Assembly (NCBI RefSeq): GCF_001747085.1
Contig: NZ_MDJD01000054.1
Location: 186,001 to 250,000 of the forward strand
Length of the DNA stretch: 64,000 nucleotides
Direction: 5' to 3'
DNA from: Flavivirga aquatica
Lineage (GTDB): Bacteria; Bacteroidota; Bacteroidia; Flavobacteriales; Flavobacteriaceae
In this document: one piece after another, positions 20,514-28,361 of the stretch
How the letters are laid out: the number at the start of each line of letters is the position of its first letter
Position numbering within the stretch: the stretch's first letter is position 1
Notes under the pieces: model-generated
Told to the model about the DNA's origin: nothing
Seen by the model: only the letters and a program-made list of their open reading frames with translations
Database searches by the model: none
Made by a program: the position numbers and the translations under genes

Positions 20514-21029
20514 TTATCTTGATTTTTTCACATTATTAAGTGCGACTAATTCGGATAAGCTTGTTGGCTTTTTTGTTTGTTTTTTATATAAATCTGGAAT
20601 ATCTGTTCCTTCAATTTTATAATATGGGAATACCAGATTAAATCTAGTATTTGTTAATGGTATTCTGTAATCTAAATTAACCTTAATCACACCGTCTAGA
20701 TATTCAGATTCATCTAAGTGTACTTTTATAAGTTTAATTCTTGGCTCAAATCTTAAAATAGCAATTCTTATCATTTCTATAATTTGATGCACTCTTGAAT
20801 TGGATATAGATTCAAATAAATAGGCATATATATCGCATCCGTATCTAGGATTCATAACACGTTCGCCTATTTTTGTGTTCAATAGAATTTCTAATGATTG
20901 TTGTATATCTTTTTCATTGGAAGTCATCTCTATTCCTAAAGAACTTTCTTTATGAAATGTAGGCGGAAAACCCCATCCGGTTCCTAAAAACAAACTATGC
21001 TTCCCTGTTTCTTGTTTTTTAAATTTCAT
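20514..21029 (-). CDS. gp25-like baseplate protein (Afp9-like)
   Basis: 171 aa. Typical GPW/gp25 domain: GWGFPPTF, then KDIQQSLEILLNTKIGERVM, NPRYGCDIYAYLFE and the RFEPRIKLIKV strand. gp25 nucleates the sheath on the baseplate. It is 89 bp downstream of the spike gene, one of the largest gaps within the operon. Confidence 0.92.
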   Translation of the reverse strand: MKFKKQETGKHSLFLGTGWGFPPTFHKESSLGIEMTSNEKDIQQSLEILLNTKIGERVMNPRYGCDIYAYLFESISNSRVHQIIEMIRIAILRFEPRIKLIKVHLDESEYLDGVIKVNLDYRIPLTNTRFNLVFPYYKIEGTDIPDLYKKQTKKPTSLSELVALNNVKKSR

Positions 21030-21118
21030 GTGTTATATAATGTTCTTTATTGGTCATTTGTAACAGCCATTTAATCATTCCTTTGTCTATCAAAATTTAG
21101 TTATGGATATTTCATAAA

Positions 21119-22906
21119 TTAATTAAGGTTTACAGTAGAACCACTCACATTTGTTTCTCCACTACTACTAATTGTACACTCACTATCTCCATTAACTGTT
21201 GCCGAATCGCTTGCCGATGCAGATATATCGCTCCCACTCATAGTAATATCGTTATCTGATGTTATAGTAACTGAAGAACCTTGGATAGTTAACGCATCTG
21301 CTGCCTTAATAGTCATTGCAGATTGGCTTTCTATAGTAATGCCATCTCCATTCATTTGTATTTGATTACTGTTTTGATCGGTAATGGTTATTCCTTCATC
21401 TTGATCGCTAATAACTATCGTATTATTATTAGGTGTCAACATAGTCATAACTATATTTTCATCATCAAACGACATTTGTAATTGACTTCTAGTCATTAAC
21501 ATTTTTATATTATTATCACTATCACTTACAACTTCTGGGGGTTGCAATGAGCTACTATATAAACTTCCTAAAATAACTGGATATCCTGGGTTTCCTTCTA
21601 TAAAACCAAGTACAACCTCATCACCTACTTCTGGATAAAAATAGGCTCCAAAACTACTGCTTGCATAAAAGGAAGCTAACCTTGCCCACACAAATTCTGT
21701 AGTATCATTTAGCATAGGAATCTCTACTTGTACTCTAAATTCTCCTCCATCTTCATCATAGGTATCTTTAACAACACCTATTTGCATGCCTTTAACATCT
21801 ATTAAAGTATCTTTAGTATCGGGTTCCGATGGGGCACTTTTTACTTTTTGACTATGTAATTCTGGAAGTAAACCTATCTGTACTTCTGTAGACCAATTTC
21901 CTCCGCTAAAGCTATGATTTACACTAGATACATAGGCATCACCATCAAAAAGTTCACCTAACCCTCCTAATGTAATTAATGTATTGGGTTTGGCATCTGC
22001 AGATCCTGGAAATTTAATAGAACCTCGATATTTAGACATCCTTAATCTTAATAATAAAGCGTCTGAAAGTTGTTGAGCTTCATCATCTGTTAAAGGAACA
22101 GAGGTATTAAAGGCATCCTCTGCTTCGGTAACAGATTCTAAATCCGATTCTGAAGCGTCTCCTTGTTCATTAATTGCTGGTTCACTTGCTTCGGAATTTA
22201 CAAGATCTTGTTCAGATGGTGTCCAGGCATTAATTGATAGTGATGTAGATTGCTCAATAGATTCGAGTTCTACATCCATTTCTATAATATCTCTACCGTA
22301 TTGTAATTCTAATACAGGATCGTCATCACTAGTAATCGCACTTACAGTTAATATTCCATTATCTGTTACTACTGCCATCCCATTACGTTGCGCTCGACTC
22401 ACTATAAAATCCCAATCTGAGGCATTATATTGTATAATTTTTTCTTTTGTAACTGTAGTTGCTGTAATATCGCTATCTACACCCAGATTTGAGGCTATCT
22501 GAGAAATAGCATCACTATCTAAAGCATCTGTAAGCACCAACTTACTTTTATTTTTTGTTGCTTTTACTAGAAGATCTTTACAGGTTACTTGAAATGTAGT
22601 TCCAGACTCATCTACTTTAACCGATTGTCTAGTCACTTCTCCCGAAAACACTGTTTCTGTTTCGGTAGCATAACCTAAAGAAATTTCTATTGTATTCCCT
22701 GTTTTAAAGGTTGTTGAGTCTGCAATTTCAAACATTTGAGTTGTTGGATTCCCATCTCTTATAGTTATTTGTGCTTCTGCTATTTTATCAACTTCCTGAG
22801 ATATGCTTACACTCATTACACCATAAGTATCAGGAATAGCATCACCTTCTGAGGTAATGATAAACGATACTAGGTTATTTCCACTTATTATTGGTGAGCT
22901 AGCCAT
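21119..22906 (-). CDS. VgrG-like hub/spike protein (Afp8/Pvc8-like)
   Basis: 595 aa. It has a gp27-like hub (about 1-350), an OB-fold gp5-like domain around 370-450 (GVVKDTYDEDGGEFRVQVEI, then EVGDEVVLGFIEGNPGYPVI), and a C-terminal beta-helix needle of short repeats (GITIES, MTIKAADALTIQG, VTITSDNDITMSG). This is the central spike that receives the PAAR-like tip. The gene starts 8 bp after the LysM protein's stop codon. No lytic or effector domain is fused. Confidence 0.93.
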   Translation of the reverse strand: MASSPIISGNNLVSFIITSEGDAIPDTYGVMSVSISQEVDKIAEAQITIRDGNPTTQMFEIADSTTFKTGNTIEISLGYATETETVFSGEVTRQSVKVDESGTTFQVTCKDLLVKATKNKSKLVLTDALDSDAISQIASNLGVDSDITATTVTKEKIIQYNASDWDFIVSRAQRNGMAVVTDNGILTVSAITSDDDPVLELQYGRDIIEMDVELESIEQSTSLSINAWTPSEQDLVNSEASEPAINEQGDASESDLESVTEAEDAFNTSVPLTDDEAQQLSDALLLRLRMSKYRGSIKFPGSADAKPNTLITLGGLGELFDGDAYVSSVNHSFSGGNWSTEVQIGLLPELHSQKVKSAPSEPDTKDTLIDVKGMQIGVVKDTYDEDGGEFRVQVEIPMLNDTTEFVWARLASFYASSSFGAYFYPEVGDEVVLGFIEGNPGYPVILGSLYSSSLQPPEVVSDSDNNIKMLMTRSQLQMSFDDENIVMTMLTPNNNTIVISDQDEGITITDQNSNQIQMNGDGITIESQSAMTIKAADALTIQGSSVTITSDNDITMSGSDISASASDSATVNGDSECTISSSGETNVSGSTVNLN

Positions 22907-22914
22907 GATTCAAT

Positions 22915-23595
22915 TTACTTTAAAGGTGGCAAATATAGCTTTGTTCCCGGAGCTATATTTCTAAAATTTAATATATTATTATACGCTGCAACTTCTGTAT
23001 AATAACTACTGTCTCCATATATTCTATAACAAATTAATGGTAAGGTATCTCCATCTTTCATTTCTATAAAATGGGTAAGGTCTGGAGATTGGTTATCTGC
23101 TTCTGATGCTATATCGTCGGCAGAAATTGCGCCTTCAAAAGCAACACTTAATTTTGCTCGTAATGGTGTACCATCACTTTGAAAAAGCGTATATGAAATA
23201 TTTAAAGAAGTTAACTTACATTTAAAAACTAATGTCCCCCATGAAAGCATTAAATAATTAGGCTCATGTATACTTCCATTATATGTAAAACAGGTGGCTT
23301 TAAAGGTATCTATTTGATCTGACACTGGTGTTATAGTAGATAACAAACTACTTATACTGCTTGAACTTACAGCTCCTGTTGCATCAAAATAAATATCGAA
23401 AGTTACCTTTTCTGGAGGTGTACCTTTATACCAAACAGAAGTTCCTGGAGAACCTACGGGTTGAAACTTGTTATATTCTATAGTATGCTCGTGTGTATAA
23501 GATGCTGGATTAATTTGTACCGTACAGCTGTCTCCTGTTTCACTAGAATACTCATTGTCTGAGTATGCTATTATTTCCATTAAATCTTTTGACAT
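22915..23595 (-). CDS. LysM-containing tube-baseplate connector (Afp7/Pvc7-like)
   Basis: 226 aa. The N-terminal beta-rich domain (DSCTVQINPASYTHEHTIEY) is the tube-initiator/hub-connecting fold of eCIS Afp7 proteins. The last 55 residues form a LysM-like module (MKDGDTLPLICYRIYGDSSY, then NILNFRNIAPGTKLYLPPL). In CIS baseplates this LysM sits inside the wedge rather than binding peptidoglycan. Its start codon directly follows the stop of the upstream DUF5908 gene. Confidence 0.9.
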   Translation of the reverse strand: MSKDLMEIIAYSDNEYSSETGDSCTVQINPASYTHEHTIEYNKFQPVGSPGTSVWYKGTPPEKVTFDIYFDATGAVSSSSISSLLSTITPVSDQIDTFKATCFTYNGSIHEPNYLMLSWGTLVFKCKLTSLNISYTLFQSDGTPLRAKLSVAFEGAISADDIASEADNQSPDLTHFIEMKDGDTLPLICYRIYGDSSYYTEVAAYNNILNFRNIAPGTKLYLPPLK

Positions 23596-23754
23596 CTAGC
23601 GCTCTTTAAATTTCTGTAATTGTCTTTTCACTTCTTTTTTACAAAGGCTAGTTACCGTTTCTTTAATCATACTTATATCTAAAGCCTCCGCTTTTGGTTT
23701 AATTGATTCTTCTACTTTAACTTTAATTATTAATTCTCTTATTTCTATAGGCAT
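23596..23754 (-). CDS. DUF5908 small conserved eCIS protein
   Basis: 52 aa, found by reading the gap between the tube and LysM genes. It begins MPIEIRELIIKVKVEESI and ends KKEVKRQLQKFKER. The MPIEIREL.IKV start is the hallmark of DUF5908, a short protein commonly placed at this position in bacteroidete and proteobacterial eCIS loci. Start 23754 is 3 bp from the preceding gene's stop; its stop abuts the LysM gene. Function is unknown; a chaperone or connector role is a guess. Confidence 0.82.
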   Translation of the reverse strand: MPIEIRELIIKVKVEESIKPKAEALDISMIKETVTSLCKKEVKRQLQKFKER

Positions 23755-23757
23755 AAT

Positions 23758-24204
23758 TTATATTACTAATGAATAATCGTATGCTAACTCAAGGCTTTCT
23801 ATAAGAATTTCATTATTCATAGAATTTAATGGAGAAAACTCCCATTTTACAGGCCAAGCGTTAACAAAACTCCAGTTTTTTATTGGAAAGCTATCTTCAT
23901 CTAAAAGACTTAATATTACTGTTTGTGTAATTATTGATGAAGATAAACCTCCGCCAATGGTTGCTTCACACCATAACGATAATGCAGAAATACTTGAAGT
24001 AACTCCTCGTTTTAAAACAAGGTTTTGATATTTTGCTCCAGTAGGAACCCGGTGTTTAAACCGGTTTTCCCCACCTTCTGCAATTTCTTCGATACCCATT
24101 TCCATAGACATACCAGATACTTCTTTAAACGAGGTATCAAATAATCCTAATTCTAACGGAAAGGTTAGTCTAAAATAAAACCCTGGTAATGGATAATCAC
24201 TCAT
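23758..24204 (-). CDS. eCIS inner tube protein, second copy (gp19 family)
   Basis: 148 aa, T4 gp19-like/Hcp-like tube fold: PLPGFYFRLTF, then EVSGMSMEMGIEEIAEGGEN, LVLKRGV and the FVNAWPVKWEFSPLNS segment. It is clearly paralogous to the upstream 153-aa tube gene. In Afp/PVC particles the second tube paralogue (Afp5 type) makes the first ring on the baseplate, which is the likely role here. The two genes are 5 bp apart. Confidence 0.92.
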   Translation of the reverse strand: MSDYPLPGFYFRLTFPLELGLFDTSFKEVSGMSMEMGIEEIAEGGENRFKHRVPTGAKYQNLVLKRGVTSSISALSLWCEATIGGGLSSSIITQTVILSLLDEDSFPIKNWSFVNAWPVKWEFSPLNSMNNEILIESLELAYDYSLVI

Positions 24205-24209
24205 ATAAT

Positions 24210-24671
24210 TTAACTATTTGCTATAGTTAAACCTTCGTGTGCCAACTCTAAAGTTTCTATGGCAACCTCATTGGCTTCAGATTTTAAATCTGTTGCTGTA
24301 ATTTTAGTTGGCCAAGCATTGGATAACGTCCAAGTCATTGTTGGAGATCCAGATTCATCCAGTAACTTTATAACCACTGTTTCTCTTTTTATGGTATTCA
24401 TTTTTATAGCATTATACCATGTCCAAAAATTATTATCTTTTACAAAAACGCCTTTTTTAAGTGTGACATTACTAAATTTAGCAATACCCGGCATTTTAAT
24501 TGTGCTAAAGGTTTTACTATCTCCGTGTCTATATTCTACTACTTGTGTTTCTGTGTCTAATCCTGATACTTCTTGAAAAGAAGCTGTATTATCTTGAGAG
24601 CCTAAACTAACTGAAAAATAAAACTTAGTTAACGGCCATATTGCACCTTGTGCTGATCCATCATCTGCCAT
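24210..24671 (-). CDS. eCIS main inner tube protein (gp19 family)
   Basis: 153 aa. The gp19/tube fold shows in LTKFYFSVSLG, EVSGLDTETQVVEYRHGD, NVTLKKGVF and the C-terminal LSNAWPTKITATDLKSEANE. As the gene next to the sheath it is presumably the main tube subunit that polymerises along the whole particle and carries cargo in its lumen. Confidence 0.93.
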   Translation of the reverse strand: MADDGSAQGAIWPLTKFYFSVSLGSQDNTASFQEVSGLDTETQVVEYRHGDSKTFSTIKMPGIAKFSNVTLKKGVFVKDNNFWTWYNAIKMNTIKRETVVIKLLDESGSPTMTWTLSNAWPTKITATDLKSEANEVAIETLELAHEGLTIANS

Positions 24672-24708
24672 AATTATATATTTTTAAAACTGATTATTTA
24701 ATATTTTT

Positions 24709-26379
24709 TTATCCTTTTTGCATCTCTTGTTGGAATGTAATCTCAATAAATTCTGCTGGATGAGATACTGCAACTTTTACTGCTACAATCATTTTTCCAT
24801 TTAGAATATCATCTCCAGTCATCGTGCTACCTAATCCTATGGTTACAGAAAAAGCATCTGCTGGTTTGGTACCTACTAAACCTCCTTGATTCCATAATCC
24901 TAGCAAAAAGTTACTAATCATACTTTTTACAGAAACCCAAGTATTAGCATCGTTAGGTGCAAATACATAAGCACTGGCTGCTTCTTTCACAGATTGTTCG
25001 ATGTAAATTAGTGTTCTTCTAACATTTATATATCTCCAATCGTTAGAGTTACCATCTAATGTTCTTGCTCCCCAAACTAACACACCTTTTCCAGGGAAAG
25101 ATCTAATGGCACATACAGATTTTCCATCTAATGGCATATTAAGATCTTCTTGAGCTTTTAAATCAATTTTAACAGCTGGTGCTACAACGCCTTGTACTCC
25201 TACATTTGCTGGTGCTACCCATACGCCTTCATTATTATCTACAGTTGTATAAATTCCTGCCATTGCTGCACTAGGTGGCATTAAATTTAACTTTTCTAAG
25301 AAGTGTTTTAATAATAGCTTATATGATCCGCTCAGATTTTTTAGTACAGAATCTGCTTTATCTTGTGTAATACCATCTGCTGCAGGTTTTGCTGCAAATA
25401 ACGCTGTTATATATTTTGCTAATGGATTAGGTATAGAACTCTTTGTTTTAGGGTCTATCACATTTGGAAACTCTGCATTTAGCATCGCTTTTACAACAGT
25501 ATAACTTGCTGGCGCAATATTTTTATATGATATATCTGTTAGTTGATTAACCGTAGTATGCAACCAAGGATAATATGCTGCTGCATAACTATTAAATTTA
25601 GGTAATGTTGGCTCTACTGCATTTCTAAAACCTTCAACACTTGTTGTTCCTACCAAAGGCTCACTATATCCTCCTGGTATATCTATAAGTGCTACTCTAG
25701 TTGCTAACAACCCACAATGGTTTATCATTTCACCTTGCAACGTATAACATAATGCATACTTTTTTGATAACTCAGTTTCTGTTGTATCCTTTAGCTCTAC
25801 AGCATCTGGTATCGCAATCATTGTTGGTTCTACTTCTTTTTCTAATACTGTTAAAGCATCTGAAAAAGGGGTTGTCGATGTTAAGCCTGTAGAAGTATAA
25901 TCATAAGCTCCTGTAGATACGATGTAACATGTTCCTCCTCCGTTTTCATAAAAAAAGCGAACAGCACTATATAATCTATAATTTACTGTACTTGTTCCTA
26001 AAGTATACCCATTGGTTCCTATAAAGAAATCTGCTGGTGCTGCATTGTTATTACTTGTTTCTGCATTTGCAGGTTTTGTTGCATCTGCAGGTTTCTTTTT
26101 AGGGTCTGCTGGTGCTGCTGGTTTTGCTGCTGCAGTAGCTACAGGTGTTTGATTTACATTAAACTGAATTTGTGGAGGCGTAATACCAAAAATAGCATTA
26201 AATTCCGCTAACGATGTAATTCTTACGGCTTTATTTACTAGGTCTTTACCATTGTAACTGGTTTGTCCTGTATACCCGACAAAAGCCGGAATTGCAGTAG
26301 GTACAGGTACAACCGCGTTTCCAAAGGCATCCAGCTCTTGGATATAAACCCCAGGTGTTTTCATTGCTGTTACTGACAT
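24709..26379 (-). CDS. eCIS contractile sheath protein
   Basis: 556 aa. Sheath signatures are present at both ends: N-terminal KTPGVYIQELDAFGNAVVPV with AIPAFVGYTG, and C-terminal DWRYINVRRTLIYIEQSVKE, then SVTIGLGSTMTGDDILNG and PAEFIEITFQQEMQK. It is the only sheath gene in the operon, whereas Afp and PVC have three. An unusual low-complexity Ala/Pro/Lys insertion (about 78-118; AAKPAAPADPKKKPADATKP) lies in the N-terminal half, where it would face outward. Confidence 0.95.
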   Translation of the reverse strand: MSVTAMKTPGVYIQELDAFGNAVVPVPTAIPAFVGYTGQTSYNGKDLVNKAVRITSLAEFNAIFGITPPQIQFNVNQTPVATAAAKPAAPADPKKKPADATKPANAETSNNNAAPADFFIGTNGYTLGTSTVNYRLYSAVRFFYENGGGTCYIVSTGAYDYTSTGLTSTTPFSDALTVLEKEVEPTMIAIPDAVELKDTTETELSKKYALCYTLQGEMINHCGLLATRVALIDIPGGYSEPLVGTTSVEGFRNAVEPTLPKFNSYAAAYYPWLHTTVNQLTDISYKNIAPASYTVVKAMLNAEFPNVIDPKTKSSIPNPLAKYITALFAAKPAADGITQDKADSVLKNLSGSYKLLLKHFLEKLNLMPPSAAMAGIYTTVDNNEGVWVAPANVGVQGVVAPAVKIDLKAQEDLNMPLDGKSVCAIRSFPGKGVLVWGARTLDGNSNDWRYINVRRTLIYIEQSVKEAASAYVFAPNDANTWVSVKSMISNFLLGLWNQGGLVGTKPADAFSVTIGLGSTMTGDDILNGKMIVAVKVAVSHPAEFIEITFQQEMQKG

Positions 26380-26400
26380 TCTTTTTGATTGTTTTTAGTG

Positions 26401-27429
26401 TTAGACATAAATTATGGTTTGAGAATAATATAAATTCTCATTGTTTTTATTTTTAATTATAAGAGATGATGCAGCTGGAACTGGCATTTTCATATCTAGT
26501 TCCAATAGGGTATCTGAAAATTGGTTGGTATACCTAATTTTTAATACATCATGTTTTTCTGGTTTTTGATACAGTTTTATAGTATTTGCTGATGTAAAAA
26601 CATGGGATAGATTATTTTCCATGACTATTCTTTCTTCTGGTCCCAAGTATTTCTCGCTATTAACACTTTCTATACTCATCTCCTGTATTTCAATCTTTTT
26701 ATCCTGTGATACAATAACGATATATTCCCAAAACGTAGCTCTAGGTTCAAAATTCACCTTTAATATGGGCACCGTATTTTCTTTTAGCGATTCTAAAATA
26801 TTTCGCATTTGAATATGCAATATGCCGTAGCAGTTCACTTCGATTGGCTCCGAAGTTCCTAAAAATGTACTTAATAAGGCATCATCTATCCATAATTGAT
26901 ATATTCCTGTTCCTAAAGCGCTTATATTTACAGAAACGTAAGATTGATTTTGGGGCGATACTTGATTAAAAACCGTTTGTCCTTGACTATTTTTAATAAC
27001 TACAGACACCGTTTCTGTTGCCTGAACACTTACATTAAAACGTAATTGACGAATATCTAAATCTGAATTTGGAATTACAGACTCTTCTTTATTAAGTCTA
27101 TTAGTAATTTCTGAATTTGTTATGTATGTTAACGTTTCTTCCTTTTTTGGTAAGGGTACATTAGTATAACTATCAAAATTTGGATCTGTATTAATTAATT
27201 GAAAATACAAATCTTCTGCTGTTTGCAACTCTTCCCATATTTTCTTTGAGGTTCCTACTTCTGCATAACCACGGTATAAATTTCCTAATTTTTGAAACCG
27301 GATACCATAATTTTTCATGATACGTTGGGTTTCTTTTACTGGTAATAATTCAAAAACAGAACATGCATTATTGTAAAAATATTGATGTTCTATTCCTAAT
27401 GTAAACCAGTGTTGATGACTCATACTCAT
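26401..27429 (-). CDS. Uncharacterised eCIS cap-adjacent protein
   Basis: 342 aa, of a kind I can place only by position. It lies between the DUF4255 cap gene (8 bp) and the sheath gene (21 bp). Residues 1-100 look helical (HQHWFTLGIEHQYFYNNACS). Residues 130-190 resemble an Ig-like or fibronectin-like sandwich (VSVVIKNSQGQTVFNQVSPQ). The remainder is beta-rich (KLYQKPEKHDVLKIRYTNQF). Bacteroidete eCIS such as AlgoCIS have extra proteins near the cap, and this is a candidate for such a cap adaptor; that is inference. Confidence 0.6.
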   Translation of the reverse strand: MSMSHQHWFTLGIEHQYFYNNACSVFELLPVKETQRIMKNYGIRFQKLGNLYRGYAEVGTSKKIWEELQTAEDLYFQLINTDPNFDSYTNVPLPKKEETLTYITNSEITNRLNKEESVIPNSDLDIRQLRFNVSVQATETVSVVIKNSQGQTVFNQVSPQNQSYVSVNISALGTGIYQLWIDDALLSTFLGTSEPIEVNCYGILHIQMRNILESLKENTVPILKVNFEPRATFWEYIVIVSQDKKIEIQEMSIESVNSEKYLGPEERIVMENNLSHVFTSANTIKLYQKPEKHDVLKIRYTNQFSDTLLELDMKMPVPAASSLIIKNKNNENLYYSQTIIYV

Positions 27430-27437
27430 TTCTTACT

Positions 27438-28016
27438 TTATCGCTTTTGGGCACTTGTATCTAGGTTACTAATACCTGCGACTTGTTCCTTCACTTGTCC
27501 TTTTTGTATACTAATCATGCGCACTTTATATACCATAGATGGCACATATTTAGCGCCTATCCCACTCCATACGTGACTTAATTCTTGCACAGGCACATTA
27601 TAAATCTCAAAAGTTAATCGCTTAATTATGGGATCGAGTTCTGGGTAAGTTTCAGATGTAAAAACTCTATATGTTTGAAATGTACCAATTACAGCAGATA
27701 ACATTTTTAATGACTCCATATAATTATCTGAATTATAATTAGCCGATACCAATAAATACAAATTGAGATGTACTGGAGGGTTAACTTTATTAAAAGTCCC
27801 TTGTCCATTAGTAATATACTCTCCTCTATTTTTTACTGTTTTTTCGTGTTCAAGGTTTATAATGGACAAAACCACTTTATTCTCTATATTATTAGTAATA
27901 CTACCGTCTAAATTTATAAGACTACCAACCACTACAACATCATCGGTAAGACCAAAGGACATTTTAAGTTCTTTGTTTAGTAAATCGCTAATAAATAACA
28001 GTGCTTTATCTAACAT
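27438..28016 (-). CDS. DUF4255 tail terminator/cap protein (Afp16/Pvc16-like)
   Basis: 192 aa. DUF4255 pattern: N-terminal helix LDKALLFISDLLNKEL, then NKVVLSIINLEHEKTVKN, the PPVHLNLYLLVSANY strand, and LTFEIYNVPVQELSHVWSGI with GAKYVPSMVYKVRM. Afp16 terminates tube and sheath elongation. As usual it is near the promoter-proximal end of the operon. Confidence 0.92.
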   Translation of the reverse strand: MLDKALLFISDLLNKELKMSFGLTDDVVVVGSLINLDGSITNNIENKVVLSIINLEHEKTVKNRGEYITNGQGTFNKVNPPVHLNLYLLVSANYNSDNYMESLKMLSAVIGTFQTYRVFTSETYPELDPIIKRLTFEIYNVPVQELSHVWSGIGAKYVPSMVYKVRMISIQKGQVKEQVAGISNLDTSAQKR

Positions 28017-28028
28017 TTTAATCTTTTT

Positions 28029-28346
28029 TTATTTTACAAATTGTGTTTTTATCGCTGCTGTTACCATTCTTGAAAAATAAATACCTACAACACTCATCCC
28101 ATACAACACCCTAAATAAGGGTTGTTTATTAGTAATGATTTCTGACACTTCTTCTATATCATGTGCAATTTTTGCATTTACAATATGTACATCTGCACTT
28201 ATAATATATGAAGCTGTCAATGCTATAGGAATACTAATAGCCATTATAAATAATATCCATAAAAACTCTTTAGAAACTGCTTTTTTAACAGCAGCGTATA
28301 TCTTTTTAATTTTACCCGATTCTTCTTTTATGCTTTTCAAATCCAT
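28029..28346 (-). CDS. Small two-pass membrane protein in the eCIS operon
   Basis: 105 aa. Hydrophobic segments at about 28-50 (FLWILFIMAISIPIALTASY) and 78-95 (LFRVLYGMSVVGIYFSRM) are separated by a polar loop, with a basic N-terminus. Size and topology are compatible with a holin-like protein, but I recognise no family. It is 12 bp upstream of the cap gene and 15 bp downstream of the GH18-like gene, so it is part of the operon. Confidence 0.6.
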   Translation of the reverse strand: MDLKSIKEESGKIKKIYAAVKKAVSKEFLWILFIMAISIPIALTASYIISADVHIVNAKIAHDIEEVSEIITNKQPLFRVLYGMSVVGIYFSRMVTAAIKTQFVK

Positions 28347-28361
28347 ACTCCAAAGTTATAT

